This document shows positions 1-9,418 of a DNA stretch of 64,000 nt, one piece after another. The position numbers and the translations under genes are program-made. Location of the stretch: assembly GCA_900473795.1 (NCBI GenBank), contig UCMT01000046.1:20107-84106 (forward strand). Reading direction: 5' to 3'. How positions within the stretch are numbered: the first letter of the stretch is position 1; every line of letters begins with the position of its first letter. A model generated the notes under the pieces. It saw only the letters and a list, made by a program, of their open reading frames with translations, had not been told where the DNA came from and did no database searches. This stretch comes from Hyphomicrobiales bacterium (GTDB lineage Bacteria > Pseudomonadota > Alphaproteobacteria > Rhizobiales > Rhizobiaceae).

Positions 1-1
1 C

Positions 2-892
2 TTGCGGATTTTCCCGGTCTACCTGTTCTACCTGGCGCTCTCGGTCCTCCTGGCCGATTTCGCCCTTGCAACCTGGCTCGATGCGCCGTCCGGCGTGATG
101 CAGGTGGCGAGAACAACGATCGCCGCCGATACGCTCGCCTACTGGCCCTGGCATCTCGCAGCCCACCTGCCGGCGCTGCACGGTCTGGTGCCGCCGCGCC
201 TGCTGCCCTCGGCCGACTACGCCTTTCTGGGACAGGCCTGGAGCATATCGCTCGAGTGGCAATATTATCTGATAGCGCCCTTCTTCATTTCCCTCCTGAC
301 GTCGAGAATGAATGCCGTCCGTTGCGGGTCGCTGCTTGCCGGCGCGCTTGTCGCTACCCTTATCCTGCCGCGAATGCCGGAAAGTTTCATCGGCGGCTGG
401 CTTCTCGATTTCACCCTCGGGATCGCGACCTTCTACTTCATGAAATACAGGGAGAAGGAGGCTCATCCTCTGCGATTGATCCCGATCGTGAAAACATGGG
501 CGCTGGTCATGGCAGGATTGCTGCTGCAGCGCTCCATCGGCGTTCTGCCCTACCTGATCTGGGCAACCGTCATCATGCTGGTGATCCGCGCCCGCGAAAC
601 GGACGGCGGGGTGGCCGCGCTTTTCAGCAGGATGGCGAATGCACGGCCCCTGCAGTGGGTGGGAAACATGGCCTACTCGGTCTATCTCTCGCACATGATC
701 GTCCTGATCGTGGCCTTGCGCGCAGTCGAGGTGCTCGGCATCCACGCCCCCTGGCCGCAACTTGCCTTTCTGGTTTGTACAACGCTGATCGGGACCTTGC
801 TGATCTCGCGGCTCTCCTACGTCTACATCGAATTGCCGTTCCACCAATATGGCCGAAACATCGGCAGGAGCGCGCAGGCCGCAACCGCCTGA
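2..892 (+). CDS. Acyltransferase family 3 membrane protein, 5' end cut by window edge
   Basis: This is an integral membrane acyltransferase of the OafA/NodX/YrhL class, which O-acylates cell-surface sugars. The visible 296 residues are mostly hydrophobic segments. They include the family-typical RIFPVYLFYL and GQAWSISLEWQYYLIAPFF stretches and a C-terminal SVYLSHMI segment. The window begins inside the gene: the usual N-terminal catalytic His region is absent and the TTG at position 2 is unlikely to be the real start. The gene converges on dnaG with an 11-bp gap. The specific acceptor cannot be told. Family assignment is from motifs; the sugar target is unknown. Confidence 0.8.
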   Translation: MRIFPVYLFYLALSVLLADFALATWLDAPSGVMQVARTTIAADTLAYWPWHLAAHLPALHGLVPPRLLPSADYAFLGQAWSISLEWQYYLIAPFFISLLTSRMNAVRCGSLLAGALVATLILPRMPESFIGGWLLDFTLGIATFYFMKYREKEAHPLRLIPIVKTWALVMAGLLLQRSIGVLPYLIWATVIMLVIRARETDGGVAALFSRMANARPLQWVGNMAYSVYLSHMIVLIVALRAVEVLGIHAPWPQLAFLVCTTLIGTLLISRLSYVYIELPFHQYGRNIGRSAQAATA

Positions 893-903
893 CGGGCGAT
901 GGA

Positions 904-2895
904 CTACTTTCCAGCCGGCCCCTTCACCCGTCCCGACAGCACGCCGAAACCGTCGATGATGGCCTCCTGGTTTTCCAGCCGCGTCACCTCCAGCTGGACC
1001 TCCTGCAGATTGCGCAGGATCTGGCTGACGGCGTCGTCATCGCCCTCTTCGGTGGCGTAGGCGAGCTCGCTTTCCAGTTCGCGGCGCTGCCAGAGCAGGG
1101 CCTTGGTGCGCTTGTGCAGCGAAAGCGCCTGGATATAGCCTTCGCGCGCATCCTCGGGGGCGGCAGCCGTCGTTGCAGTCCAGAGGCGGGCGAAACGGAT
1201 CTGCTGGTCGAGCGACTTCAGAAGCTCGCCGAAGCCTTCTGCCTCCAACTGCTCAATGAGGTTTTCACGCGACAGACGCGGTCCTTTTGCAGCGGCAGCA
1301 TTGAGCACGGACGACCAGAAGCGCTGCAGGTCGCGATTGTCATAGTCGATCGCGGAAATCTCGTCATATTCCTCGAACAGCAGTTGCGGATGGTTGACGA
1401 TGGTCAGCGCCAGCACGCTTTCTCTGAGCGGCGGCAAGGCCTGATGGCCGCTGACGAGTGACGAGCGGGCAAGCCGGTCGGAGATGCCTGAGCGTTCGGA
1501 GGTGCGCGACCCTTGAGGCGCGCCACGTCCTTGGCCGCCGCGCCCGCCGCCCTGGCGCTGGTTGCGGTCGAAATTTCGCTGGCCGCCCTGCTGGCGCGAC
1601 GCGCCTTGAAAGAACTGGTTGAGCCGGTCGCGAACGTCCTGGCCGTAGTGGCGGCGGACGTTTTCATCGGCAATGACGGAGACGACCTGTTTCAGCGTCG
1701 CTTCCAGTTGCGCCCGCTGCTCCGGCGTGTCGAAGTTTCCGGCCTGCGCCTCGCGCAGCCAGACCATTTCCGACAGCGAGCGGGCCGCGGCAAGCACCTT
1801 GTCGAAGGGAGCACGGCCCTCGTGGCGGACGAGATCGTCCGGGTCCTTGCCGTCCGGCAGCATGGCGAAGCGCACGGAGAAGCCGGGCTTCAGATGCGGC
1901 AGCGCCAGATCGACCGCCCGGTTGGCGGCGCGGATGCCGGCGCCGTCGCCGTCAAAGCAGAGCACCGGTTGCTGCGTCAGCTTCCAGAGCAGCGCCATCT
2001 GGTTTTCAGTCAGCGCGGTGCCGAGCGGCGCGACGGCATTTTCGATGCCGGCCTGATGCAGCGCGATGACGTCCATATAGCCTTCGACGGCAATGATCGT
2101 GCCGGCTCCTTCGGCCCCCGACATCGCCCTGCGCGCGCGGGCGAAATTGTAGAGCACGTTGCCCTTGTGGAAGAGCTCGGTCTCGTTGGAGTTGAGGTAT
2201 TTGGCCGGCGCATCCGACGACATGGCGCGGCCGCCAAAGGCGATGACCTTTTCGCGCGACGAGAGGATCGGGAACATGATGCGGTCGCGGAAGCGATCAT
2301 AGGACACCGGGATGTCGGGGCCGTGGACGACGAGGCCGCACGCCTCGATCTGGTCCTTCGGCACGCCCTTGCCGGCCAGATGCTCCTTCAGCGCGTTGCG
2401 GCTTTCCGGTGCATAGCCGAGCCGGAAGGTCTCGATGGTGCGGCCGGTCAGGCCGCGATCGCGCAGATAGGCCCGTGCCTTGGCGCCACCGGCGGTCTGC
2501 AACTGGGCCTCGAAGAACTGCGTCGCCATTTCCATGACGTCCTGCAGGCCGGTGCGCTGCCGGTCGCGCTTCTCGGCCTCGACATCCGGCTGCGGCATGG
2601 CGACGCCGGCAAGGTCGGCGATCTGCTGCACGGCTTCGGGAAAAGCCATGCCGTCCAGATCGGTGAGGAAGCGGAAATGATCGCCCGACACGCCGCAGCC
2701 GAAGCAATGGTAACGGCCCTTGCGGTCCTCGCAGTGAAAGCTCGGGGATTTTTCACCGTGGAAGGGGCAGCAGGCCCAGTAGTCGCCGCGCGAGGCATTG
2801 GTCTTCTTGCGGTCCCAGGTGACGCGCTTGCCGATCACGTCCGATATCGGAACGCGGTCGCGGATCTCGTCGAGAAAGGAGTTGGAAAAACGCAT
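904..2895 (-). CDS. dnaG: DNA primase DnaG
   Basis: DnaG synthesises RNA primers at the replication fork with the DnaB helicase. The 663-residue product has an N-terminal CHC2 zinc finger (C43, H46, C64, C67). A TOPRIM catalytic core follows, with the EGYMDVIAL glutamate motif and the acidic CFDGDGAG motif at about residues 255-340. A Gly/Arg/Gln-rich linker leads into the C-terminal helicase-binding region. The start MRFSNSFLDEIRD is preferred over an in-frame ATG 18 codons upstream because AGAGG lies a few bases before it. Its length is normal for alphaproteobacterial primases. Confidence 0.97.
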   Translation of the reverse strand: MRFSNSFLDEIRDRVPISDVIGKRVTWDRKKTNASRGDYWACCPFHGEKSPSFHCEDRKGRYHCFGCGVSGDHFRFLTDLDGMAFPEAVQQIADLAGVAMPQPDVEAEKRDRQRTGLQDVMEMATQFFEAQLQTAGGAKARAYLRDRGLTGRTIETFRLGYAPESRNALKEHLAGKGVPKDQIEACGLVVHGPDIPVSYDRFRDRIMFPILSSREKVIAFGGRAMSSDAPAKYLNSNETELFHKGNVLYNFARARRAMSGAEGAGTIIAVEGYMDVIALHQAGIENAVAPLGTALTENQMALLWKLTQQPVLCFDGDGAGIRAANRAVDLALPHLKPGFSVRFAMLPDGKDPDDLVRHEGRAPFDKVLAAARSLSEMVWLREAQAGNFDTPEQRAQLEATLKQVVSVIADENVRRHYGQDVRDRLNQFFQGASRQQGGQRNFDRNQRQGGGRGGQGRGAPQGSRTSERSGISDRLARSSLVSGHQALPPLRESVLALTIVNHPQLLFEEYDEISAIDYDNRDLQRFWSSVLNAAAAKGPRLSRENLIEQLEAEGFGELLKSLDQQIRFARLWTATTAAAPEDAREGYIQALSLHKRTKALLWQRRELESELAYATEEGDDDAVSQILRNLQEVQLEVTRLENQEAIIDGFGVLSGRVKGPAGK

Positions 2896-3085
2896 GAATA
2901 CCTCTGGGCCGGCTTCCATATAAGCGGCAATGGCGGGCCACGCCAGCAAGGCAGCGCATCATACCCGCAATTCACAGGCTTGACGAACCGGCGCAGCCAG
3001 GCGGGCTCGGTACGCCGTGAATAAAAAGTTGAACCGACACGTTGGACAAGCGATAAATCGCTGCTCCTCCTTCCGGAATCCCCCA

Positions 3086-3973
3086 ATGCCCCTCGCAGCC
3101 CACGATCTTGTTTCCAGCAGTGCGTTTTTTTCGGCTATACGCCGGCTCGCGGTCGAGCTGACGGCGATGTACGACGAAAATCCTCGGCTGATGTCGATCT
3201 TCGCCTCCCATCAACGCTGGCTGATGGCGCAACTGGGTCTGTCGCTCCACTACAGGCGCGATCCGAGCGATCCCGCCAAAGGGCTGTATGCCGGACGTTT
3301 CGTCGCGGCCGCGGTAGAGCACGGCATTGCCAGCCGCAACACCGCCGCTGCCTTCATCCAGGAAATGCTCGCCTATCGCTTCGCCCGCCACAGCGACAAC
3401 CCGCCGGACAATCGCATGCGGCCGCTGGAACCGACGGATGTGGCCGTGCAATCGGTGGTGAAGTGGCTCTATGCCCATCTTTCCATCCTCGACCATCTGG
3501 ACGGCGGGACAAGAGCAGCCGCGCTCGCCGTGGACCCGGCACTTTTTGCGCAGCTTCAACCCGCCATAGCGCGGGGGATTCTGGAAACGCACGAGGTCCG
3601 CAACCCCGGCGAGACCTTCAATCTGTTCACCTGGGCCAATGCCGGCGGCGTCGTGATGGATTCCTTCATCGCCAGGATCGAAGAATTCGATCCGGATGCG
3701 CCGCGAACCCTCGTCGGCCCGATTTCACCGGCGGATATCTGCCAACGCTACATGATCTCGAAGACGCACCTGAAACGCTTGCTGAACAAAGCGGCGGAGA
3801 CGGGCAGCCTTGGCTACGAAACCGTCGCCGGCCGCAATACGCTCTGGCTGTCGCAGGGTTTCGTGCGGGAATACCTGACCTACCAGGCGGAGAAATTTGC
3901 GATCATCGATGCGGCCTTCCATCGGCAGGCCGCACCAGCGCCGACGGTCAGAGAGCTGACAGCAGTTCCTTGA
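3086..3973 (+). CDS. Conserved hypothetical protein with a C-terminal HTH-like segment
   Basis: I do not recognise this 295-residue soluble protein. It is helix-rich with no signal peptide or membrane segment. Residues about 211-245 (beginning ISPADICQRYMISKTHLKRLL) look like a winged or helix-turn-helix DNA-binding unit, which suggests a regulator. The ATG at 3086 (MPLAAHDLV) was chosen; a GTG at 3017 would add 23 atypical residues. The gene diverges from dnaG, and its last 26 bases overlap the 3' end of the opposite-strand yqeY-like gene. Function unknown. Confidence 0.7.
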   Translation: MPLAAHDLVSSSAFFSAIRRLAVELTAMYDENPRLMSIFASHQRWLMAQLGLSLHYRRDPSDPAKGLYAGRFVAAAVEHGIASRNTAAAFIQEMLAYRFARHSDNPPDNRMRPLEPTDVAVQSVVKWLYAHLSILDHLDGGTRAAALAVDPALFAQLQPAIARGILETHEVRNPGETFNLFTWANAGGVVMDSFIARIEEFDPDAPRTLVGPISPADICQRYMISKTHLKRLLNKAAETGSLGYETVAGRNTLWLSQGFVREYLTYQAEKFAIIDAAFHRQAAPAPTVRELTAVP

Positions 3974-4406
3974 GGACGGCGGACGCCTTGGCGAAATCCA
4001 TCTGGCCGGCATAGCGCTCCTTCAGCACCGCCATGACCTTGCCCATATCCTTCGGCCCGGCTGCGGCCGTTTCGGCGATCGCGGCGGCGACATTCGCCCG
4101 CACGTCGGCTTCCGACAGTTGCTTCGGCATGAAATCCTGCACGACGACGATCTCGGCGCGTTCCTTGGCGGCGAGTTCGGGGCGCGCGTTCTCTTCGTAG
4201 ATCTTCGCCGATTCCTCGCGCTGCTTCACCATCTTGGCCAGGATCTGCAGAATTTCCTCGTCGCTGGCATCGCCCTTGCCGCTGCCGCGATTGGCGATGT
4301 CTCGGCTCTTGATCTCGGCGTGAACCAGGCGGATGGTCGACAGCCGCTCGGCATTCTTCGATTTCATCGCATCCTTGAGGGCGGCGGCGAGTTGATCGCG
4401 CATCAT
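3948..4406 (-). CDS. GatB/YqeY domain-containing protein
   Basis: This 152-residue protein has the full YqeY family fold. It starts (M)MRDQLAAALKDAMKSKN, carries the VQDFMPKQLSE motif in the middle, and ends with the KGxxMGKVMAVLK-type helix. The domain resembles the tail of the GatB amidotransferase subunit and binds RNA or tRNA-related targets, but its cellular role is poorly defined. AGGAG precedes the double ATG. It diverges from carA across a 280-bp gap that contains the carA promoter. dnaG, yqeY and carA are often close together in rhizobia. Confidence 0.9.
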   Translation of the reverse strand: MMRDQLAAALKDAMKSKNAERLSTIRLVHAEIKSRDIANRGSGKGDASDEEILQILAKMVKQREESAKIYEENARPELAAKERAEIVVVQDFMPKQLSEADVRANVAAAIAETAAAGPKDMGKVMAVLKERYAGQMDFAKASAVLKELLSAL

Positions 4407-4522
4407 TGTCCTTACTCCTGTTGAATGGCGCTACATAAACCAGCCGAACAGCCGCGAGCAAACGAATTGCGCAAATCTCCGGTAAAAGCTCAAGGAAAAG
4501 CCATATCCCTCCGTCTTCAAGA

Positions 4523-4551
4523 TTGACCTTGCGCGAAGCGGCAGCTATTTA
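4523..4551 (+). promoter_or_regulatory. Probable sigma-70 promoter of carA
   Basis: TTGACC, a 17-bp spacer and TATTTA lie about 135 bp before the carA start. They are the best housekeeping-type promoter pair in the 280-bp divergent gap. The implied leader is GC-rich and about 130 nt long, with no clear terminator. Confidence 0.5.
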
Positions 4552-4686
4552 CCGTCACCTGCACAAACATCGTGACCAGGCCTGACAGCGCGCGCCCACC
4601 GCCCGCTTCTGCCCGCCTGCGAACCAAAACGGCCGGCCGGCTTCCCATGGAACGTCGCCGCACGCCGCCTGAACGGGATGAAGACA

Positions 4687-5892
4687 ATGACCGGCACCGC
4701 GCCCTGGACCACCGCAAAACCAACCGCCCTGCTCGTTCTTGCCGATGGCACCGTCATCGAAGGCAAGGGCATCGGCGCCACCGGCAAGGTACAGGCCGAA
4801 GTGGTCTTCAACACGGCGCTCACCGGCTACGAAGAGATCATGACCGACCCCTCCTATCTCGGCCAGATCGTCACCTTCACCTTCCCGCATATCGGCAATA
4901 TCGGCGCCAATGACGAGGACATCGAGGACCTGACGCCGGCAGCCCGCCACGGTGCGGTCGGCGTCATCTTCAAGGCCGACATCACCGATCCTTCCAGCTA
5001 CCGCGCCGCAAAACATCTCGACGCCTGGCTGAAGGCACGCGGCATCATCGGCCTCTGCGGCATCGACACCCGGGCGCTGACCGCTTGGATCCGCGAGAAC
5101 GGCGCACCGAACGCGGTGATCGCGCACGATCCGAACGGCGTCTTCAACCTCGACGAACTGAAGGCCGAAGCGAAAGCCTGGAGCGGTCTCGAAGGCCTCG
5201 ATCTTGCCAAGGTTGCCTCTTCCGGCCAGTCGTCGCGCTGGAGCGAAAAGCCCTGGGTGTGGAACGAAGGCTACGGCGAGCTTGCGGAAACCGAGACGAC
5301 GCATCACGTCGTGGCGCTCGATTTCGGCGTCAAGCGCAACATCCTGCGCCTGTTCGCCGGCCTCGGCTGCAAGGTCACCGTCATGCCGGCGACGACCAGC
5401 GCCGAAGAGGTGCTGGCGCAGAAGCCGGACGGCATCTTCCTGTCGAACGGCCCGGGCGATCCGGCTGCCACCGGCGAATATGCGGTTCCGGTGATCAAGG
5501 ACCTCATCAAGAGCGATATCCCGCTGTTCGGCATCTGCCTCGGCCACCAGATGCTGGGTCTGGCGCTCGGCGCCAAGACCGAGAAGATGCACCAGGGCCA
5601 CCACGGCGCCAACCATCCGGTCAAGGACCACACGACGGGCAAGGTCGAGATCGTCTCGATGAACCACGGCTTCGCAGTCGACTCCAAGTCGCTGCCTGAA
5701 GGCGTTGAAGAGACTCACGTTTCGCTGTTCGACGGCACCAATTGCGGCCTGCGCGTCACCGGCAAGCCGGTCTTCTCCGTGCAACACCATCCTGAGGCCT
5801 CGCCCGGCCCGCAGGACAGCCACTACCTCTTCCGCCGCTTCATCAATCTGGTGCGCGAGAAGAAGGGCGAGCCGGCACTGGCCGAACGCTGA
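4687..5892 (+). CDS. carA: Carbamoyl-phosphate synthase small (glutaminase) subunit
   Basis: CarA hydrolyses glutamine and channels ammonia to CarB to make carbamoyl phosphate for arginine and pyrimidines. The 401-residue product has the N-terminal CarA domain (LVLADGTVIEGKGIGATG) followed by a class I glutamine amidotransferase. The nucleophile is in FGICLGHQMLGL and the His/Glu pair in VQHHPEASPGP. The start MTGTAPWTT was chosen; an ATG three codons upstream is also possible. The gene stands alone, since carB is about 12.8 kb downstream, as known for rhizobia. A strong bidirectional hairpin terminator follows. Confidence 0.97.
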   Translation: MTGTAPWTTAKPTALLVLADGTVIEGKGIGATGKVQAEVVFNTALTGYEEIMTDPSYLGQIVTFTFPHIGNIGANDEDIEDLTPAARHGAVGVIFKADITDPSSYRAAKHLDAWLKARGIIGLCGIDTRALTAWIRENGAPNAVIAHDPNGVFNLDELKAEAKAWSGLEGLDLAKVASSGQSSRWSEKPWVWNEGYGELAETETTHHVVALDFGVKRNILRLFAGLGCKVTVMPATTSAEEVLAQKPDGIFLSNGPGDPAATGEYAVPVIKDLIKSDIPLFGICLGHQMLGLALGAKTEKMHQGHHGANHPVKDHTTGKVEIVSMNHGFAVDSKSLPEGVEETHVSLFDGTNCGLRVTGKPVFSVQHHPEASPGPQDSHYLFRRFINLVREKKGEPALAER

Positions 5893-5917
5893 GCGCCCAA
5901 AGACATCCTGAAAATGA

Positions 5918-5955
5918 CAAAGCCCCGGCACTCCAAACGAGCGCCGGGGCTTTGC
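5918..5955. terminator. Bidirectional intrinsic terminator between carA and the VOC gene
   Basis: A perfect 12-bp stem (CAAAGCCCCGGC / GCCGGGGCTTTG) has a 13-nt loop and lies between the convergent stop codons. The stem ends carry A and T runs on the respective strands, so it can end transcription from both sides. Confidence 0.8.
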
Positions 5956-5957
5956 GT

Positions 5958-6341
5958 TTATCCGTTGAAGACCACCGCCAGCTTGTTGCCGGCCGGATCG
6001 CGCAGATAGGCGGAGTACCAGTTCGGTCCGTATTGCGGACGCGGGCCGGGCGTGCCCTCGTCGGTGCCGCCGTTCGCCAGCGCCGCCGCGTAGAAGGCCT
6101 CGACCGCGGCATGGGATTTCGCCATGAAGCCGACCATCGTGCCATTGCCGGGCACCGCCGGTTCACTGTTGAAAGGTTCACAGACCCAGAGGACGAAGCC
6201 CTCACCAGTGCCGCCCAAGGAGTAGCCGCGCCAGCCCGGATAATTGGCATGGGCGGACCAACCGACCGCAGCCAGGGCCGCATCATAGAAGATCACCGAT
6301 TTTGCATGATCCAGTGTCCCGACAGTCGCATAGGCGCTCAT
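5958..6341 (-). CDS. VOC-family (glyoxalase/dioxygenase-like) protein
   Basis: This is a 127-residue single-domain vicinal-oxygen-chelate protein. It has the two beta-alpha-beta-beta-beta repeats typical of glyoxalase/bleomycin-resistance folds: SVIFYDAALAAVGW near the N-terminus, and AVEAFYAAALANGG then YSAYLRDPAGNKLAVVF at the C-terminus. The start at MSAYATVG is set by GGAGG eight bases upstream. The substrate is unknown; related small VOC proteins are usually annotated as glyoxalase-like. The gene converges on carA. Confidence 0.85.
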   Translation of the reverse strand: MSAYATVGTLDHAKSVIFYDAALAAVGWSAHANYPGWRGYSLGGTGEGFVLWVCEPFNSEPAVPGNGTMVGFMAKSHAAVEAFYAAALANGGTDEGTPGPRPQYGPNWYSAYLRDPAGNKLAVVFNG

Positions 6342-6427
6342 GTGTTCCTCCATCCGATGCGCGAGTGATACGGCAGAAAAGAGAACATATCAAGAACAAA
6401 AATGGCATTGCTTCCCGCTCGCCCGTC

Positions 6428-7834
6428 CTATGCCGGCAAGGCCAGTGCCTTGCGCTCGTGCGACAGGAAGCGGAAGAAGCGCCAGGTGAGAGAAATGCTG
6501 GCGGCGGCAAGGCCGAGAACGAAGCCGTACCAGACGCCGACGCCGCCGAAGCCCGCGTGGAAGGCCAGCACATAGGCCGCGACGAAACCGATCGCCCAAT
6601 AGGAGACCAGCGCCAGGATCATCGGCACCGTCGTATCCTTCAGCCCGCGCAGCATGCCGGCGGCCAGCGCCTGCACGCCGTCGACAAGCTGGAAGGCGCC
6701 GGCAATCACGATCAGCGGCGCGGCATAGGCGAGGACCTCGACCGCATCCGGCCGCCGCGTATCGAGATAGAGCGCGGCAAGCTCGTGCGAGAAGAGCGCG
6801 AAGACGGCACTGCCGATGAACGCAAAGGCGCAGCCGAGCACCAGCACGGCGATCGCCGCGCGCTTGATCCCCTCCGCGTCGCGCCGGCCATGAGCAAGGC
6901 CGATCCTGACCGTCGCCACCTGCGCAAGGCCAAGCGGCACCATGAAGGCGATCGAGGCGAACTGCAGCGCGATGCCGTGGGCGGCAAGCTCGACGGTGCC
7001 GATCATGCCCATCAGCAGCGAAGCGACGGTGAACAGGCTGACTTCGGCCAGGATGGTGACGGCAATCGGCAGCCCGAGCTTGACGACTTCCTTCAGGACC
7101 GGCCAGTCGGAGCGCCAGAAGCGGACGAATATCTCGTAACCACGGGTTTCAGCCTGGATCTGGATATAGGCGTAGAGCAGCACGAAGCTCAGCGCATTGA
7201 CCGCCAGCGCCGAAATGGCCGCGCCGACGATGCCGAGCGCCGGTGCGCCGAAATGGCCGAATATGAAGACGTAGCAGAGCGCGGCATTGGCGACGAGGAC
7301 GGCAACCGTGACGTAGAGGATGACGCCTGCCCGCTCGAGCGCACTGAGGAAGCCGCGCAGCACCATGAACAGCAGCGCCGGGAACATGCCCCAGAGGGCG
7401 ACGCGCAGATAGCTGCCGGCGAGTGCGGCCACTGCCGGCTGCTGGCCCATGGCGCGCAGCACCGTTTCGGCATGCCACAACAGCGGCGTGGTCAGGACGC
7501 CATAGCCGAGCACCGCCCACATCCCCATCCGCACGGCGCGGCGGACCGCGACGCGGTCGCCACGCCCCTGCGCCTGCGCGACCATCGGGATGACGGCATT
7601 GGCAAAGCCGGAGCCGAAGATGAAGACGGTGAAGAACGTCTGCGCGGCGAGGACCATCGCCGCAAGCTCCGTCGTCCCGAGTCGGCCGACCATCAGCACG
7701 TCCGTCGCATGGATGGCGAACTGCGCCAGCTGCGCGCCGACGAAAGGCACGCCGAGCGCAATGCTCGCCCGGTAATGCGAAGGCCAGGAATTATCGGTGC
7801 GGACGCCCGTCTGCGTTTGGGTCGAAGTCAACAT
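6428..7834 (-). CDS. MATE-family multidrug efflux transporter (NorM-like)
   Basis: A 468-residue inner-membrane antiporter with about 12 hydrophobic helices in two repeats. The N-terminal repeat carries VPFVGAQLAQFAIHATDVLMVGRLG, typical of MATE proteins that export cationic drugs in exchange for Na+ or H+. The start MLTSTQTQTG follows an AGGG; the open frame extends 34 codons upstream without family similarity. The neighbour upstream on the same strand is another pump (TetA-like), 168 bp away. Substrate not inferable. Confidence 0.9.
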   Translation of the reverse strand: MLTSTQTQTGVRTDNSWPSHYRASIALGVPFVGAQLAQFAIHATDVLMVGRLGTTELAAMVLAAQTFFTVFIFGSGFANAVIPMVAQAQGRGDRVAVRRAVRMGMWAVLGYGVLTTPLLWHAETVLRAMGQQPAVAALAGSYLRVALWGMFPALLFMVLRGFLSALERAGVILYVTVAVLVANAALCYVFIFGHFGAPALGIVGAAISALAVNALSFVLLYAYIQIQAETRGYEIFVRFWRSDWPVLKEVVKLGLPIAVTILAEVSLFTVASLLMGMIGTVELAAHGIALQFASIAFMVPLGLAQVATVRIGLAHGRRDAEGIKRAAIAVLVLGCAFAFIGSAVFALFSHELAALYLDTRRPDAVEVLAYAAPLIVIAGAFQLVDGVQALAAGMLRGLKDTTVPMILALVSYWAIGFVAAYVLAFHAGFGGVGVWYGFVLGLAAASISLTWRFFRFLSHERKALALPA

Positions 7835-8002
7835 GTGAGATTTGAGCCCTTGGCTTCGTCGCAGCCGGAATGGGCCGCACGACGGAAGAGACGGAAATAG
7901 AACAGCCATCAGTAAAGCGCCAGCAACAAAGGCCAAAGCGCTTATTTTTTCATCTAAACATCACAAAAATTGATCATTTTCTGGGCGCTACAGGTGAGTA
8001 GT

Positions 8003-9259
8003 TCAGACTGACTGGGCGGCTGGTTCACTGCCGTCCGCCGGAGCACTCGCCGGTCGCACCCTCAAAAGATAGATCGCAACGGCTGCGGCGACGAAGACGG
8101 CGGCGAGGATATAGGGCGCCCCGGCGAAGGTGACGGGCGCCTGCGGCGCTGTGAAGACACTGAAAATGTGGGCGAAGATCAGCGGGCCGAGGATCGTCGT
8201 GAAGCTGGAGATGCTGGACAGGGCACCCTGCAGTTCGCCCTGCGCCGATGGCGGCACCTTGGCCGAGGCGATGCTGCGCAGCGGCGGGTCGGCGAGCGCT
8301 TCCAGGCAGGTGGTGAGGATAACGGCATAGATCATCCAGCCCTCAACCGCAAGCGCATACCCGAGAAGGCCGAGGCCGGTGAAGATCAGGCCGACGGCGC
8401 CGGCCTTCCATTCGCCAAGCCGCGGGATCGCCTTGGGCAGGACAAAGGCCATGACGAGGGCGCCGCAGACGCCGAAGATGCCAAGCGACAGGCCGATCTG
8501 TCCCTCGCTCCAACCGTAGCGATAGGAGGAGACGAAGGACCAGACGGCCGGATAGACCGCATGCGCCTGCCACAGGAGGAAGAAGACAAGCAGCACCCAG
8601 CCGATGCCGGGATAGTTGCGCATCTGCTTCAGCGTGCCGAGCGGATTGGCCCGCTTCCACTCGAAGCGGCGGCGGTTGTGGCTTTCCAGCGTCTCCGGCA
8701 GCAGGAACAGGGCCGTTAGAAAGTTGAGGAAAGACAAGGCGGCCGCTCCATAGAAGGGAACGCGCGGCCCGAATTCGCCGAGAACGCCGCCGAGAACGGG
8801 GCCAAGCGCAAAGCCCGTGCCGAAGGCGATGCCGATCAGGCCGAAATTCTTCGCCCGGTTGGTGTCGTCGCTGACATCGGCGATATAGGCGGCGGCGGTC
8901 GAGAAACTGGCGCCGCTGATGCCGGCGAGCACCCGGCCGACGAACAGCATCCAGTAGCTCACGGCGAGCGCGCAGATGAGGTTGTCGAGCGCGAAGGTCA
9001 GCACGGAGGCAAGCAGGATCGGCCGGCGGCCGAAACGATCGGACAGGTTTCCGATGAGCGGCGCAAAGAGGAACTGCATGCCGGAATAGCCGAGCATGAG
9101 CCAGCCGCCGTCGACCGCCGCCTCGCTGATCGTATCGCCCGTCAGTTCCTTCAGATAGCTGGGCAGCACCGGCACGATGATGGCGATGCCCATGATATCG
9201 AGGAACAGGATGAGGAAGACGAGGGACAGGCGGCGCCGCGCAGATCTGGCATCGATCAT
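8003..9259 (-). CDS. TetA-like MFS drug/H+ antiporter
   Basis: A 418-residue 12-helix major facilitator. It has the motif A region [14 protein letters not shown] after TM2 and the [18 protein letters not shown] first helix characteristic of class A-G tetracycline exporters (DHA1). The start [10 protein letters not shown] follows AGAGG. Chromosomal homologues in rhizobia are usually called 'TCR/Tet family MFS transporter', so tetracycline resistance is not implied. A perfect inverted repeat (9359-9374) lies about 100 bp upstream and may bind its regulator. Confidence 0.9.
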   Translation of the reverse strand: MIDARSARRRLSLVFLILFLDIMGIAIIVPVLPSYLKELTGDTISEAAVDGGWLMLGYSGMQFLFAPLIGNLSDRFGRRPILLASVLTFALDNLICALAVSYWMLFVGRVLAGISGASFSTAAAYIADVSDDTNRAKNFGLIGIAFGTGFALGPVLGGVLGEFGPRVPFYGAAALSFLNFLTALFLLPETLESHNRRRFEWKRANPLGTLKQMRNYPGIGWVLLVFFLLWQAHAVYPAVWSFVSSYRYGWSEGQIGLSLGIFGVCGALVMAFVLPKAIPRLGEWKAGAVGLIFTGLGLLGYALAVEGWMIYAVILTTCLEALADPPLRSIASAKVPPSAQGELQGALSSISSFTTILGPLIFAHIFSVFTAPQAPVTFAGAPYILAAVFVAAAVAIYLLRVRPASAPADGSEPAAQSV

Positions 9260-9358
9260 CGAACAAACCTCTTTTGGCGGCTGCTGCAAAAGAATACGGA
9301 ACGCGAACGGAAACCGGCACACCGTCTTTATCGAAATTCTTCGACCGAAACAATCCGT

Positions 9359-9374
9359 GAACATTTCAATGTTC
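9359..9374. promoter_or_regulatory. Palindromic operator candidate upstream of the TetA-like pump
   Basis: GAACATT-TC-AATGTTC is a perfect 7-bp inverted repeat with a 2-nt centre. It lies between the pump start (9259) and the convergent end of the LysR gene. No local TetR or MarR gene is present, so the binder is unknown. Confidence 0.35.
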
Positions 9375-9418
9375 GTGATGAGTGGTGCTGGAACATCGAT
9401 GCGGACGCGGCAGGCGCG

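Noticed and set aside
6302..7900. A 532-codon plus-strand frame opposite the MATE gene
   Set aside because: Composition is Asp/Arg/His-rich without hydrophobic core, typical of a complement-strand shadow; the MATE protein is clearly real.
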